Shown: piece after piece, positions 1 through 9,152 of the stretch | Layout: each line of letters starts with the position of its first letter | Numbering within the stretch: position 1 is the stretch's first letter | From: Bdellovibrio sp. ArHS | Lineage (GTDB): Bacteria > Bdellovibrionota > Bdellovibrionia > Bdellovibrionales > Bdellovibrionaceae | Direction: 5' to 3' | NCBI RefSeq assembly: GCF_000786105.1 | Contig: NZ_JTEV01000005.1 | Location: 1 to 60,290, forward strand | Length of the DNA: 60,290 nucleotides | Position numbers and translations under genes: made by a program | The notes under the pieces: generated by a model | What the model saw: the letters and a program-made list of their open reading frames with translations, nothing else | Database searches by the model: none | What the model was told of the DNA's origin: nothing

Positions 1-100
1 TAGAAAAAATAACACTGTAATTCGCCACAACCACCCACAGAAGAGCCATGACGATGACCAGACCCAACACAAATTTTGTAAACTTCCAAACTGTTGCCAT
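1..100 (-). CDS. N-terminus of a membrane protein (truncated by window edge)
   Basis: An ATG at 100 reads leftward with no stop to the window edge, giving 33 codons. After a short basic start (MATVWKFTK) comes a hydrophobic helix, FVLGLVIVMALLWVVV, so this is a membrane anchor or uncleaved signal at the start of an envelope protein. The family cannot be named from this much sequence. It is divergent to the MFS gene, with 25 bases between the starts, so both promoters must overlap the neighbouring coding ends. Confidence 0.45.
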   Translation of the reverse strand, partial: MATVWKFTKFVLGLVIVMALLWVVVANYSVIFS

Positions 101-125
101 AGAAATGAATTATCGGTTACTTTAG

Positions 126-1394
126 ATGGCGTCAACAAAAAGGACCCCCGCCGTGTTTTCTAAACAAGAAAAGATTCTCCTAGGCATTCTGGCTTCTATT
201 CAATTCAGCTCTATCGTCGACTTCATGATCATGATGCCGCTGGGGCCGCAACTGATGCGCATGTTCTCGATCAATCCGCATCAGTTCGGACTCCTTGTGT
301 CATCTTATACTTTCAGTGCGGGTTTGAGTGGCTTTTTCGCCTCTTTCTTCATGGACAAGTTCGATCGCAAACTGAGCCTGCTCTTTTTCTTTGTCGGATT
401 CTCTTTAGGCACGGTGGCTTGCGGACTTTCGCCGAATTATGAAACTTTGCTTTTCGCACGAGGATTGACGGGAATTTTCGGCGGCGTTTTAAGCTCTCTG
501 GTCCTTTCCATTGTCAGTGATGCGATTTCTTACGAACGTCGGGGTAGCGCCATGGGCGTGATCATGACTTCTTTTTCTATGGCCTCGGTCCTGGGTGTCC
601 CGTTCAGTCTTTTCTTAGCCAATCAGTTTTCCTGGCACGCCCCGTTTTTATTTCTGGGTGCCATTTCCTTAGCTCTTTGTGTAGTGATCTATCTTCGCGT
701 CCCACCTCTGCGATTGCATTTGATGGAGGCACGCCCGAAAGAGCCCATTCACCGAGTTATCACCCGCATTCTGCACAACAAAAATCAGCGGCGCGCCTTG
801 CTGTTCATGTCTGCGGTGATGTTTGGGCACTTCGCCATCATCCCTTTTTTATCGCCTTCCCTGGTCGCCAATGCCGGAATGACTGAAGCCGAGCTTCCCT
901 TTATGTACATGACCGGAGGTCTTTTTACGATCTTCAGTTCCCCTTACATCGGGCGTCTGGCAGACCGCTATGGTAAGCACAAGGTTTTCCTCTGGGGCGC
1001 CTTGATCACACTGCTGCCTTATTGGGTGATCACGCATCTTAGCACGACACCTTTATGGTTGATCCTTGCCATCTGCGCTTTCTTCTTCGTCTCGTCTGGG
1101 GGACGCATGATTCCGGCGACAGCTCTTGTTTCAGGGACGGCGCAGCCGCAAAACCGCGGAAGCTTCATGAGTATCGTCAGCTGTGTGCAGCAATTATCTT
1201 CGGCTGTTTCAAGTTATATCGCCGGTTGGATTGTGACGACAAACAGCGCCGGTCGTTTGGAAAATTACAACGTCGTCGGCTACGTAGCCGTGGCCTTTAC
1301 CTTCGTGGCGATTTATCTTTCTAAGAAAATTCAGGCGGTCGAAAGTGCGCCAAACAAATCTGCGGATGCGCATTTGGCCGAGCCGGTCGTCTAA
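126..1394 (+). CDS. MFS transporter, drug/sugar-efflux type (DHA1-like)
   Basis: A 422-residue protein with about twelve hydrophobic segments, the usual size for a 12-helix major facilitator. Helix 1 carries FMIMMPLGPQLM, typical of DHA1-type efflux permeases. The loop after helix 2 has the MFS signature DKFDRK (motif A), with a second, weaker copy in the second half (GRLADRYGKHK). It probably exports a small molecule by proton antiport at the inner membrane; the substrate cannot be read from sequence. No strong SD site precedes the ATG. Its stop overlaps the convergent arfB stop by 4 bases, so no terminator lies between them. Confidence 0.85.
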   Translation: MASTKRTPAVFSKQEKILLGILASIQFSSIVDFMIMMPLGPQLMRMFSINPHQFGLLVSSYTFSAGLSGFFASFFMDKFDRKLSLLFFFVGFSLGTVACGLSPNYETLLFARGLTGIFGGVLSSLVLSIVSDAISYERRGSAMGVIMTSFSMASVLGVPFSLFLANQFSWHAPFLFLGAISLALCVVIYLRVPPLRLHLMEARPKEPIHRVITRILHNKNQRRALLFMSAVMFGHFAIIPFLSPSLVANAGMTEAELPFMYMTGGLFTIFSSPYIGRLADRYGKHKVFLWGALITLLPYWVITHLSTTPLWLILAICAFFFVSSGGRMIPATALVSGTAQPQNRGSFMSIVSCVQQLSSAVSSYIAGWIVTTNSAGRLENYNVVGYVAVAFTFVAIYLSKKIQAVESAPNKSADAHLAEPVV

Positions 1395-1801
1395 GACTCC
1401 GAGCGCACTTTTTGGCGCAAAGACTTGATTTCAGAATGCTGTTTTTTGCTTTCCAGTCTTTTGCGCTGAGAACTTTTTGTCGGCTTCGTCGCCACTCTTT
1501 TTTTCGGCACAAATAAAGCCTTACGAAGGGTTTCGTGCAGGCGACGAATGCATTCCGAGCGATTCTGATCTTGATCGCGATGCACATCACTGCGAATGAT
1601 GAGATCGCCACTTTCTGTCAACTTGCCGTGCAATTTCAGACTCAGACGTTCCTTGAGCTCTGCATTCAAGGAGGTGGAGGCCCATAAATTCCACCGCAAA
1701 ATGGCGGCGGAATTGGTGCGATTCACATTCTGGCCTCCCGGCCCACGGGAACGGGCGTAAGTGAAATCCATTTCGGCGAATGGAATCTGAATAGAAATCA
1801 T
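1391..1801 (-). CDS. arfB: Peptidyl-tRNA hydrolase ArfB (YaeJ), ribosome rescue
   Basis: A 136-residue protein with the release-factor catalytic motif in RGPGGQNVNR (GGQ at residues 22-24), followed by a lysine/arginine-rich tail. This is the layout of ArfB, which inserts its basic tail in the mRNA channel of stalled ribosomes and hydrolyses peptidyl-tRNA. The length matches ArfB and rules out a full release factor, which would carry codon-recognition domains. The start overlaps the end of the upstream osmC-like gene by 4 bases (ATGA), so the two are translationally coupled. No tmRNA was seen in this window. Confidence 0.9.
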   Translation of the reverse strand: MISIQIPFAEMDFTYARSRGPGGQNVNRTNSAAILRWNLWASTSLNAELKERLSLKLHGKLTESGDLIIRSDVHRDQDQNRSECIRRLHETLRKALFVPKKRVATKPTKSSQRKRLESKKQHSEIKSLRQKVRSES

Positions 1802-2268
1802 TTTGTATCCGGCGGTGGCGTGAAATCCGCAAACGCCTCTCCGACTTTGACTGCGTTCACGAAAACTTCATAGTGAATGGGCGACGCCTTCGCGACCATG
1901 GCACTGACGCCGCAGTATTTCGTCATGGACAGGCGCACGGCTTTGAGTGCTTGTTCAGGTTTGATATCCGGGCCGACAATCTGATATTGGAGCTTCACTT
2001 CTTTAAAAATTTTCGGATGCGTCTCGGTGGTAGCGGTTTGCGCCAGAACATCACAAGACTGAAGATTCAGTCGCATTTTCTGCAGAATTGAGACAACGTC
2101 CATTCCCGAACAGGTGCAAATGGCCGTAAGCATGATTTCCTTGGGCGTGGCCGCCTGGTCCTGACCGCCATCTTCGGGCTTCCCGTCGATAAGAAATTTG
2201 TGATGCCGAACCCTGGCCTCAAAGCCCAGTTTGCCGATCCATTTTGTTTGACACTCCATAAGCCCCAT
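1798..2268 (-). CDS. OsmC/Ohr family protein
   Basis: A 156-residue OsmC-fold protein. Conserved cysteines sit in ICTCSGMDVV (C51/C53) and YCGVSAM (C119). In OsmC-type thiol peroxidases such a pair reduces organic hydroperoxides, and the spacing fits the YhfA/OsmC branch better than Ohr. The start at 2268 is chosen because GGAGG lies 4 bases upstream; the next ATG is 13 bases from it. It forms a two-gene operon with arfB. The exact substrate is not known. Confidence 0.85.
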   Translation of the reverse strand: MGLMECQTKWIGKLGFEARVRHHKFLIDGKPEDGGQDQAATPKEIMLTAICTCSGMDVVSILQKMRLNLQSCDVLAQTATTETHPKIFKEVKLQYQIVGPDIKPEQALKAVRLSMTKYCGVSAMVAKASPIHYEVFVNAVKVGEAFADFTPPPDTK

Positions 2269-2344
2269 TCTTCCTCCGGACTCTTTAAAAAAGGCTACAA
2301 TTCATAACGCCAGAAGTAAAGCAATGCTCACATGAGGGGATCAT

Positions 2345-2373
2345 TTGCGTTGGAACATAAGGGACGGTAGACT
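2345..2373 (+). promoter_or_regulatory. Possible sigma70-type promoter for rny
   Basis: TTGCGT (2345-2350) and TAGACT (2368-2373) are separated by 17 bases, just ahead of the rny SD site (TTAGGAG). Both boxes are only partial matches to consensus. Confidence 0.3.
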
Positions 2374-2394
2374 AAGAGGGTTAGGAGTACCTTT

Positions 2395-3978
2395 ATGATT
2401 GCAATGATTGCTACAGCTCTATTTGCTTTGATCGCCGGTGGTGGCGCAGGCTGGGCCTTGCACAAAATCTTGAACGCACGCACTTTGCGTCATGCGCGCG
2501 AAGAAGCCGCTGATATCGTGGGCGAAGCCAAAGAAGTTGCGGAACTAAAAGCTCTGGAAGAAAAAGAGCGCGTTCAAGAAATTGAAATGGAAATGTGGAC
2601 CAAAGTTGAACCGGATATGCTGAAGGTTGAAGGTCGCATCGAAGAACTGCAAGAGCTCGCCAACGAAAAAAAAGCCAAAGCCGATTCGATTGTTCAAGAA
2701 GAAAAAAAGAAACTGCAAGAGCGCGAGTCCGAGGTGAAGAGCCAGGAACAAGCCTTGCGTGGCCAGGAAGCTGAACTGAATAAACTGAAAGAGACCCAAA
2801 AAGGTCTCAATAAAGATCTTGTTCTAAAGCTTACGGAAAGACTGGGAACCTCGGCAGAAGAATTCAAAAATCAGTTGAAGACCCAAATGGAAGAAGATTC
2901 CCGCCGTCGCGCCGCCCGCTTCATTCAGGAATCCGAAGAGGACTTGAAAGAACACGCCGAACAACGCGCGAAAAAAATCCTGAGCCTAGTCATCGACCGT
3001 TTTGCCCGTCCTTACTGTGCAGAACGCGGGATCGGTGCCGTGAATTTCCCCGACAATCACATCCGTAAACTTTTCTGCGACCCCAATGGCAATAATATTA
3101 AAGCCGTTCAGGATGCTTGCGGTTGCGACATCATTGTTGAAGAAGGCATGGACATGGTCGGCGTGGCCGGGTTCGATCCTGTTCGTCGTGAACTGACTCG
3201 CCGAACTTTAGAGCGTATTTTTAAAGAGAAGAAAAATATCAATCCTGATTTCATTAAAAAAATTGCCGAAAATCAGAAGAAAGAACTTTTCAAAAACATC
3301 AAACACGATGGTGATGCTTTGGCGAAGGAACTCAAACTAGACGGTTTGAATGCGGAAGTTCGTCAAATGATGGGTTCCTTGCGTTACCGCTACTCGTTTA
3401 CACAGAACCAATATTTCCACTGTGGCGAAGTTGGCTGGCTGGCGGGCTTGATGGCCGCAGAGCTGGGCCTGGATATCAAAAAAGCGCGCCGAGTGGGCAT
3501 GCTGCACGATATCGGTAAATCCATGGATCACGTCATGGAAGGCGGCCATGCCGTCATCGGCGCTGACTTTATCGCAGCCCGTGGCGAGGCGCCGGATGTG
3601 GTTCATGCCGTGAAGGCCCATCACTTTGACGAGCAACCTTCGACAGATCATGCCTTTTTAGTAATTGCCGCCGATGCGGTTTCCGGAGCGCGCCCCGGAG
3701 CGCGCCGCTCAACGATTGAATCCTACAATCAAAAGGTGTCGGAACTTCAAGACATCGCGCGTTCTTTCCCTGGCGTTACGGACTGCTTCGTCCTGAGCGG
3801 TGGACGCGAGTGTCGCGTTCTTGTGAATGGAAAGAAAGTGGATGATTCTCAAGCGTTGGATCTTTCTAAAAAGATTGCCGCGCGCATCGAAGAGGAATGC
3901 AACTACCCTGGACAAATCAAGGTGGTGGTTGTTCGCGAAACCGTTGTGACAGAACAAACAAGGAAAGAACTCGCATAA
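2395..3978 (+). CDS. rny: Ribonuclease Y
   Basis: A 527-residue endoribonuclease that starts mRNA decay, anchored at the inner membrane. The domain order is classic: an N-terminal membrane helix (about 3-23), a long charged coiled coil (about 30-190, rich in E/K/Q), a KH RNA-binding region (about 215-275) and an HD domain with MLHDIGKSMDH (H371-D372 metal ligands), ending in the RNase Y C-terminal region. AGGAG lies 8 bases before the ATG. It is monocistronic, with a terminator overlapping the stop. RNase Y usually implies a degradosome unlike the RNase E type. Confidence 0.95.
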   Translation: MIAMIATALFALIAGGGAGWALHKILNARTLRHAREEAADIVGEAKEVAELKALEEKERVQEIEMEMWTKVEPDMLKVEGRIEELQELANEKKAKADSIVQEEKKKLQERESEVKSQEQALRGQEAELNKLKETQKGLNKDLVLKLTERLGTSAEEFKNQLKTQMEEDSRRRAARFIQESEEDLKEHAEQRAKKILSLVIDRFARPYCAERGIGAVNFPDNHIRKLFCDPNGNNIKAVQDACGCDIIVEEGMDMVGVAGFDPVRRELTRRTLERIFKEKKNINPDFIKKIAENQKKELFKNIKHDGDALAKELKLDGLNAEVRQMMGSLRYRYSFTQNQYFHCGEVGWLAGLMAAELGLDIKKARRVGMLHDIGKSMDHVMEGGHAVIGADFIAARGEAPDVVHAVKAHHFDEQPSTDHAFLVIAADAVSGARPGARRSTIESYNQKVSELQDIARSFPGVTDCFVLSGGRECRVLVNGKKVDDSQALDLSKKIAARIEEECNYPGQIKVVVVRETVVTEQTRKELA

Positions 3979-3993
3979 AACGCGAGTTCTTTT
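3964..3993 (+). terminator. Rho-independent terminator of rny
   Basis: An 11-bp perfect stem, AAAGAACTCGC (3964-3974) with GCGAGTTCTTT (3982-3992), a 7-base loop and a following TTTTGTTT tract. The left arm overlaps the last rny codons and its stop. Confidence 0.85.
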
Positions 3994-4097
3994 TGTTTAA
4001 CAACAGACCTTTTATTAAAACCCTATCATCTTTCTCGTTTTAGAAGATTCTCCGACCCACTTTAGGTTCAAATAAAGGGGTAGCAAGGGAGAATTTC

Positions 4098-4523
4098 ATG
4101 GTGATCGAAACATCCTTAGAAAAGCAGCACGCTCAACGCGTGTTGGTCATAGATGATAGCTTAGACTCTGTAAAACTCATGTCACACATCTTGGATCACT
4201 ACAAATGCGATGTGACGATGGCGTTTGACGGACAAGATGCCATTCCTCTTCTTGTGAACAGACATTTTGATTTGGTGGTTTTAGACTGGCAAATGCCACA
4301 AATGGGAGGCCGCGATACGCTTCTTCTGATGGACCGACTTTTGACGGAAAGAAAGGTCCACAAGTTGCGTAAACCCATTCCTGTCGTCATTTACACAGGT
4401 CATAGCGAGGAAGAACTGGAGCTTCCCTTAGTACGTAACTTCACGTACATGGGCTTCATTAACAAGCGTCAGGCCTTCAGCTCGATGATGCGTTCATTTA
4501 ATTTTATTTTACGTTCGGTTTAG
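4098..4523 (+). CDS. Single-domain response regulator
   Basis: A 141-residue receiver domain with no output domain. All key residues are present: the acidic pair D19-D20 (VLVIDDS), phospho-acceptor D63 (VVLDWQMP), T100 and K123 (INKRQ). It therefore acts like CheY or as a phosphotransfer intermediate, signalling by protein contact. The SD site AAGGGAGA precedes the ATG. No kinase is adjacent, so its partner lies elsewhere, possibly the histidine kinase at 51117-53396. Confidence 0.9.
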   Translation: MVIETSLEKQHAQRVLVIDDSLDSVKLMSHILDHYKCDVTMAFDGQDAIPLLVNRHFDLVVLDWQMPQMGGRDTLLLMDRLLTERKVHKLRKPIPVVIYTGHSEEELELPLVRNFTYMGFINKRQAFSSMMRSFNFILRSV

Positions 4524-4545
4524 GGAAACCTATTGAACGACGAGA

Positions 4546-4575
4546 GGTGCCCTTTGCTTCATTGTGGAGGGCACC
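4546..4575. terminator. Hairpin between convergent genes, weak terminator
   Basis: GGTGCCC (4546-4552) pairs with GGGCACC (4569-4575) around a 16-base loop, between the response regulator and the convergent secreted-protein gene. There is no uridine tract on either strand, so termination is uncertain. Confidence 0.3.
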
Positions 4576-4593
4576 CACATCCATATCTTCAGA

Positions 4594-5163
4594 TTAGGGA
4601 CGGGCGCATTCTTTACGATTCTGACAGCGAATCATTTCGTAACGATAGTTGCGCATTTCTGTAAGTGTGTAAGGCAACTCTTGATCATATCCGGCTTCGA
4701 TAGTCCCCTTCTGTCCCATCGAGAAGAACTCCTTCACGAACTTAAACTGCTCCGCTGAAAAGTTTTCTTTTGTCGACGTCGAAAAGAACCGCAGACTTGC
4801 ACTGGAGCGAATCGCCTTCATGAAACGAGCACGTTGCTCCTGAGCCTTTTCTAGGCCGCCACGCATGTCTTTCCAGCACTTCACCTCACCGATCTTCACG
4901 ACTTTATTTAAATTGTTGTCGAAGATGACAATGTCCAACTCGCCGATCACACGGGACTCACTGCCGTAAGCGATGCCGACAAGAACTTCATATTGAGGTT
5001 TTGCATACTCGCGTTGCATTTCAATGCGCGCCACTTCTTCGCAAATAGAACCGGAATCCTCATAACTGCGCGGGACATCCTTAAGCTGTGCGAAGTCCTC
5101 AGACCAAGCTGCGAAAGTGGAAGAAGAAAGAAATAGACCTAAAACAAACATCAGGATTTTCAT
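4594..5163 (-). CDS. Secreted PD-(D/E)xK nuclease-like protein
   Basis: A 189-residue protein with a Sec signal peptide ending near SSSTFAA (residue 19). The mature part shows the layout of the restriction-endonuclease-like fold: acidic residues in an early helix (E42/E43), then GELD (D77), then IGEVKCW (E93-x-K95), then a helix with Q108/Q110. D77, E93 and K95 would bind the metal ions. The longest frame opens at a TTG (5175), but ATG 5163 is preceded by GAGGGG at normal distance and gives a clean signal peptide, so it is preferred. The family assignment is a motif inference. If right, it would cut nucleic acid in the periplasm or outside the cell. Confidence 0.6.
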   Translation of the reverse strand: MKILMFVLGLFLSSSTFAAWSEDFAQLKDVPRSYEDSGSICEEVARIEMQREYAKPQYEVLVGIAYGSESRVIGELDIVIFDNNLNKVVKIGEVKCWKDMRGGLEKAQEQRARFMKAIRSSASLRFFSTSTKENFSAEQFKFVKEFFSMGQKGTIEAGYDQELPYTLTEMRNYRYEMIRCQNRKECARP

Positions 5164-5387
5164 GGGCCCCCTCAAGTCATTAGAATCTTTGATTGCTGTG
5201 CCGCTTCTTCTGCCCAGAGGACATCAAAAAATCAAACAGAATGTCCACATTTTGGTGACGCATTGCAATTCAAATAGGTAGACACCCCGCCTCTTTGATA
5301 TCTTAAAAAACAATCTATGGATCCTGACCCTTATCCGACCTATTCAAATTCAAAGCTTTCTATTTATTTTATTCCGGAGATCTCCAC

Positions 5388-6449
5388 ATGATCGAACTTA
5401 TAGTGGTGCTAGTCTGTCTAGCGCTGAACGCTCTATTTTCTGCTGTGGAGATGGCCTTCGTCAGCGTCAACCGCGTGGAATTACGCAAGCTTGCCGATAA
5501 AGGCGACTCTAATGCCAGTCTGCTTTTGCGACTGCGCCTGACGCCAGAACGAACGCTTTCTGTTCTGCAAATTGGTATCACACTGGTGGGAGCTATTTCT
5601 GCGGCGGTCGGTGGTGCGGGGGCTGAAGAATCCTTATCGCCGATCTTTGAACAGCGTTTTGGTATCAGTGAAGATCTGGCTGAAGCTCTATCTATTTTAA
5701 TAGTGGTTATTCCCATCACCGTGGCCAGCGTCGTGATTGGCGAGTTGGTTCCAAAAAGTCTGGCCTTAAAAAATTCCAAAAAGATTGCCCTTCTGGCGGC
5801 TAAAGGTTTGTTCACTTTCGACAAAGTTCTTTCACCTGTCGTGAATCTTTTAGAAGACATGACCCATGCGATTGTGCGCGTCTTTCAAAAGAAAGCCACA
5901 CGAGGAGCGCTTCATGATCCCGGAGCTGCGGAAGAAACCTCGATCAGTATTGACTCGCTTTCCAAGACACATAGACAGTTTGTCTTAAACCTTGTGAATA
6001 TCGAAGCCAAACAGGCGGAAGATATGATGGTGGACTGGGAAAACACGGTGAAGGTTTCCGTGGATCTTCCTGTCTCTGACGTCTTAAACCTTGCCGTCGG
6101 TTCGGGCCACACCCGGTTGCCAGTTGTGAATGAAGCCGGCATCCCCCTGGGGCTGCTGCACACGAAAGAGTTCATCACTTATATCGGCAGCGGCGACACC
6201 AACTGGCCCTCGATTGTCAGACCGATTCTAAAAGTCAACGAAGGCGATGACGCCTTAAAAGCCCTCAAACTGATGCAGGAAAAAAAGAGCCACATGGCCT
6301 TGGTTTACGATAAAGACACTGTTGTGGGCATCATCACCATGGAAGATATTCTGGAAGAAATCATCGGTGAAATTGCCGATGAGGATGACGACGGACTGAT
6401 CAAGCGTTTGTTAACAACGAAATCCCGCAGACCTTTCGGTCGACGCTAA
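5388..6449 (+). CDS. CNNM/CorC-type membrane protein (DUF21 plus CBS pair)
   Basis: A 353-residue member of the 'hemolysin-like' CNNM family. Residues 1 to about 190 form the DUF21 membrane domain (FSAVEMAFVSVNRVE near the start, VIGELVPKSLALKN in the middle, both family hallmarks). A pair of CBS domains follows (about 200-340), ending in the acidic EIIGEIADEDDDG. The C-terminal CorC_HlyC transporter domain of longer members is absent. Relatives take part in Mg2+ or Co2+ efflux at the inner membrane. The SD is GGAG within GGAGATCTCC. Confidence 0.88.
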   Translation: MIELIVVLVCLALNALFSAVEMAFVSVNRVELRKLADKGDSNASLLLRLRLTPERTLSVLQIGITLVGAISAAVGGAGAEESLSPIFEQRFGISEDLAEALSILIVVIPITVASVVIGELVPKSLALKNSKKIALLAAKGLFTFDKVLSPVVNLLEDMTHAIVRVFQKKATRGALHDPGAAEETSISIDSLSKTHRQFVLNLVNIEAKQAEDMMVDWENTVKVSVDLPVSDVLNLAVGSGHTRLPVVNEAGIPLGLLHTKEFITYIGSGDTNWPSIVRPILKVNEGDDALKALKLMQEKKSHMALVYDKDTVVGIITMEDILEEIIGEIADEDDDGLIKRLLTTKSRRPFGRR

Positions 6450-6453
6450 AAAA

Positions 6454-6482
6454 AAAGCCCCGTACCTTGCGGCCGGGGCTTT
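6454..6482. terminator. Bidirectional terminator (CNNM gene and fadE)
   Basis: AAAGCCCCG (6454-6462) pairs with CGGGGCTTT (6474-6482). Reading leftward, the stem is followed by a run of nine or more T, making it a strong terminator for fadE. Rightward it also serves the CNNM gene but with a poorer T tract. Confidence 0.85.
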
Positions 6483-6505
6483 CGTCTTCTATTCAAGCAT
6501 TCAAA

Positions 6506-8959
6506 TTAAAGAACTTTATTAGCGTGGTATTGCTCTTCAGAGAAATCATCCACCAAGATAGCATCGTAACGAACTGGTTCTGCTTCTTGCATCAGTTTGT
6601 ATTCAGCCTCGTTGATAACATTTTTATTCTTGGCTTCGTCCAACAACAAGTGCGCTTTCTTCTTAGGAAGAACGCCGTCACGGATCGCTTTTTTGATTTT
6701 CTTTTCAACCGCTTCAGATTGCAAAGTTACTGACATCGCATATTCCAAACGGCCCAACGCTTCGCCGCGCTCTTTTGGCAAGTAAATGCCGTCTGTCAGA
6801 CGATCGCGGATACCGCCTTCTTTCATCATAGAAGAGGCAATTGCATGTGACCAACCGTCAGAGGCTTGCGAACCGATAGAGTTGATACGTGACCAAGCAC
6901 CGATCCAGCCTTTAAAGAACCAACGCAAACCGGGGATCTTCAAATTATCAAAGATACCATCGAAACCTTTTTGGATTTCAGCCATGTTTTGTTTCAAGTT
7001 GTAATGCACAAAAGCTAGATCTTCTTCACGACGACCTTCGGCTTCGAAACGACGAAGGATACAAGTCGCGATGTACATATTCGCCAAGATATCGGCGAAA
7101 CGACCGGTGATTTTTTCTCTCATTTTCAAAGAGCCACCCAAAACGCCCATCGCGATATCAGCAAGCAACGCGTAGGTCGCTGAAGTCCACGAAAGACGAC
7201 GGAAATAGATCTTCATTTGCGGATGACAATCCGGCGCGGATGCCAAGTATCCACGTGACAAGGAAAGAAGAATGGCACGGCAAGTATTGCGCACGATGTG
7301 CCCGATATGGCCGAAGAACGCTCTATCAAATCCTTTCAAGTCGTTGGCCTCATAGGCTTTCACTTCCGCATACGCAAAAGGATGTGAACGAAGAGCCCCT
7401 TGACCGAAGATGATCAAAGTGCGCGTCATGATATTCGCACCTTCCACCGTGATACCGATTGGCGTCGCGATATAAATTTCCGCCAAGACGTTGCGAGGTC
7501 CCATCGAGATACCCGCTCCACCCATGATGTCCATAGCGTCGTTGATCGACTTACGGCCCATTTCAGTAGAATAGTATTTCTGCATCGCTGTGATCACACC
7601 GGGCTTAATCCCTTTATCCAAGGCCCCCAATGTGAAAATACGCATAGCTTCCAGAGCGTAAGTATTCGCTCCGATGCGCGCCAAAGGTTCTTCAACACCT
7701 TCGAATTTACCAATCGAAACCCCAAATTGACGACGAACAACCGCATGTGCTGAAGTCACGCGAGTCGCCAATTTTGCTCCACCTGTTGCTTGCGCCGGCA
7801 AAGAGATACCGCGACCTGCCGCCAAACATTCCATCAACATCATCCAGCCACGACCGGCGCCGCCGATACCACCAACGATGGCGTCTTCCGCATCAACGAT
7901 GACGTCTTTACCTTGTGTCGGACAGTTGTAGAAAGGTGTATTCAATGGATCATGACGACGGCCTAAAACCACGCCCGGTGTGCTTGCCGGAATCAACGCA
8001 CAAGTGATGCCCAGATCTTCACCTTTACCCAAAAGATTTTCAGGGTCACGAAGACGGAAAGCCAAACCGATCACTGACGAAATCGCCGCCAACGTGATCC
8101 AACGTTTGTTCCAGTTCAATTTGATTTTAATTTTACCATCAGAATCTTTAAACAAGATACCAGAGGAAGTGATCGCACCGGCATCAGAACCCGCCGTAGG
8201 CTCGGTCAAACCGAAGCAAGGAATCTCGCGACCATCGGCCAAACGAGGCAACCAGTAGGTCTTCTGTTTTTCAGTCCCGTAGTGTGCCAGAAGCTCTGCA
8301 GGTCCCAAGGAATTTGGCACCATCACTTGAATCGCGACGGAAATAGATCGCGAAGAAAGTTTCATGATCACTTCGGAATGGCAAAGAGCGGAAAATCCTA
8401 AACCACCGTACTCTTTCGGTACGATCATGCCCAAGAATTTTTCTTTACGAATGTAGTCCCAGATATCTTGAGGAATTTCTTTCGTCTTATAAATCTGCCA
8501 GTGATCGATCATCTTACACAGAGTGTTCACTGGTCCGTCCATGAAAGCCTTTTCTTCCGCCGTCAAGCTAGGGTAAGGCTCTTGCATCATCGTACCGAAA
8601 TCAGGTTTTCCCGAGAACAGATCTTTTTCGATCCACACGACCCCGGCATCCAACGCGGCTTTTTCAGTGTCAGAAATCTTCGGCAAGAATTCAAACTTCT
8701 TGAAGATTCCGAATACGCCCGAAGTCACCAGCGCTGTACGAATTGGTGGGATATTGAAGATCACTGCCAAAACAGCGAAAACAATCCACAACCAGGTGGG
8801 AGCTCCGAAACCGAACAAAATCGCAGCTAAGGCGATTGTCCAAACGATGAGTGGGCTGCCAAAGAACCCGACGAACAACAAAAGAGCGACGGAGCCTAAA
8901 ACCCAGGCCCACGTGAAGCTCTCTAAGAAAAACCCATAAAGAGAGTTGATAGAATCCAC
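6506..8959 (-). CDS. fadE: Acyl-CoA dehydrogenase FadE, membrane-linked
   Basis: An 817-residue protein, close to the length of E. coli FadE and far longer than soluble acyl-CoA dehydrogenases. Hydrophobic segments fill residues 13 to about 75. The catalytic region holds FGLTEPTAGSDAGAI (flavin and substrate binding) and IMGGAGISMGPRN. The C-terminal extension is typical of FadE. It catalyses the first, FAD-dependent step of fatty-acid beta-oxidation. The start is GTG at 8959 with AAAGGAG 7 bases upstream. It stands alone; the other beta-oxidation genes are not adjacent. Confidence 0.92.
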   Translation of the reverse strand: MDSINSLYGFFLESFTWAWVLGSVALLLFVGFFGSPLIVWTIALAAILFGFGAPTWLWIVFAVLAVIFNIPPIRTALVTSGVFGIFKKFEFLPKISDTEKAALDAGVVWIEKDLFSGKPDFGTMMQEPYPSLTAEEKAFMDGPVNTLCKMIDHWQIYKTKEIPQDIWDYIRKEKFLGMIVPKEYGGLGFSALCHSEVIMKLSSRSISVAIQVMVPNSLGPAELLAHYGTEKQKTYWLPRLADGREIPCFGLTEPTAGSDAGAITSSGILFKDSDGKIKIKLNWNKRWITLAAISSVIGLAFRLRDPENLLGKGEDLGITCALIPASTPGVVLGRRHDPLNTPFYNCPTQGKDVIVDAEDAIVGGIGGAGRGWMMLMECLAAGRGISLPAQATGGAKLATRVTSAHAVVRRQFGVSIGKFEGVEEPLARIGANTYALEAMRIFTLGALDKGIKPGVITAMQKYYSTEMGRKSINDAMDIMGGAGISMGPRNVLAEIYIATPIGITVEGANIMTRTLIIFGQGALRSHPFAYAEVKAYEANDLKGFDRAFFGHIGHIVRNTCRAILLSLSRGYLASAPDCHPQMKIYFRRLSWTSATYALLADIAMGVLGGSLKMREKITGRFADILANMYIATCILRRFEAEGRREEDLAFVHYNLKQNMAEIQKGFDGIFDNLKIPGLRWFFKGWIGAWSRINSIGSQASDGWSHAIASSMMKEGGIRDRLTDGIYLPKERGEALGRLEYAMSVTLQSEAVEKKIKKAIRDGVLPKKKAHLLLDEAKNKNVINEAEYKLMQEAEPVRYDAILVDDFSEEQYHANKVL

Positions 8960-9093
8960 GATGTATCTCCTTTAATCCTTTAAATTGATACACAGTAATT
9001 AGACTCTGGAATGTGAGGATGTGCAAGGAGTTCGGACGCTTGTCTATATAGATCCGAGATGGAAAAAACATGAGGAAGACTGAGAAAAAACAA

Positions 9094-9113
9094 AAGCCCT
9101 CTTGCGAGGGCTT
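9094..9113 (-). terminator. Terminator of the repeat-rich envelope protein gene
   Basis: AAGCCCTC (9094-9101) and GAGGGCTT (9106-9113) form a tight 8-bp stem with a 4-base loop. On the minus strand it is followed by TTGTTTTTT. Confidence 0.85.
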
Positions 9114-9152
9114 CGTTCGTAGCTCTAAGCTATTCTCGCCGTAAGGCTTAAA

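Noticed and set aside
5388-5402. GGAGATCTCC palindrome over the CNNM gene SD as a sequestering hairpin
   Set aside because: The loop would be 2 bases, too small to fold. It is probably only a chance palindrome.
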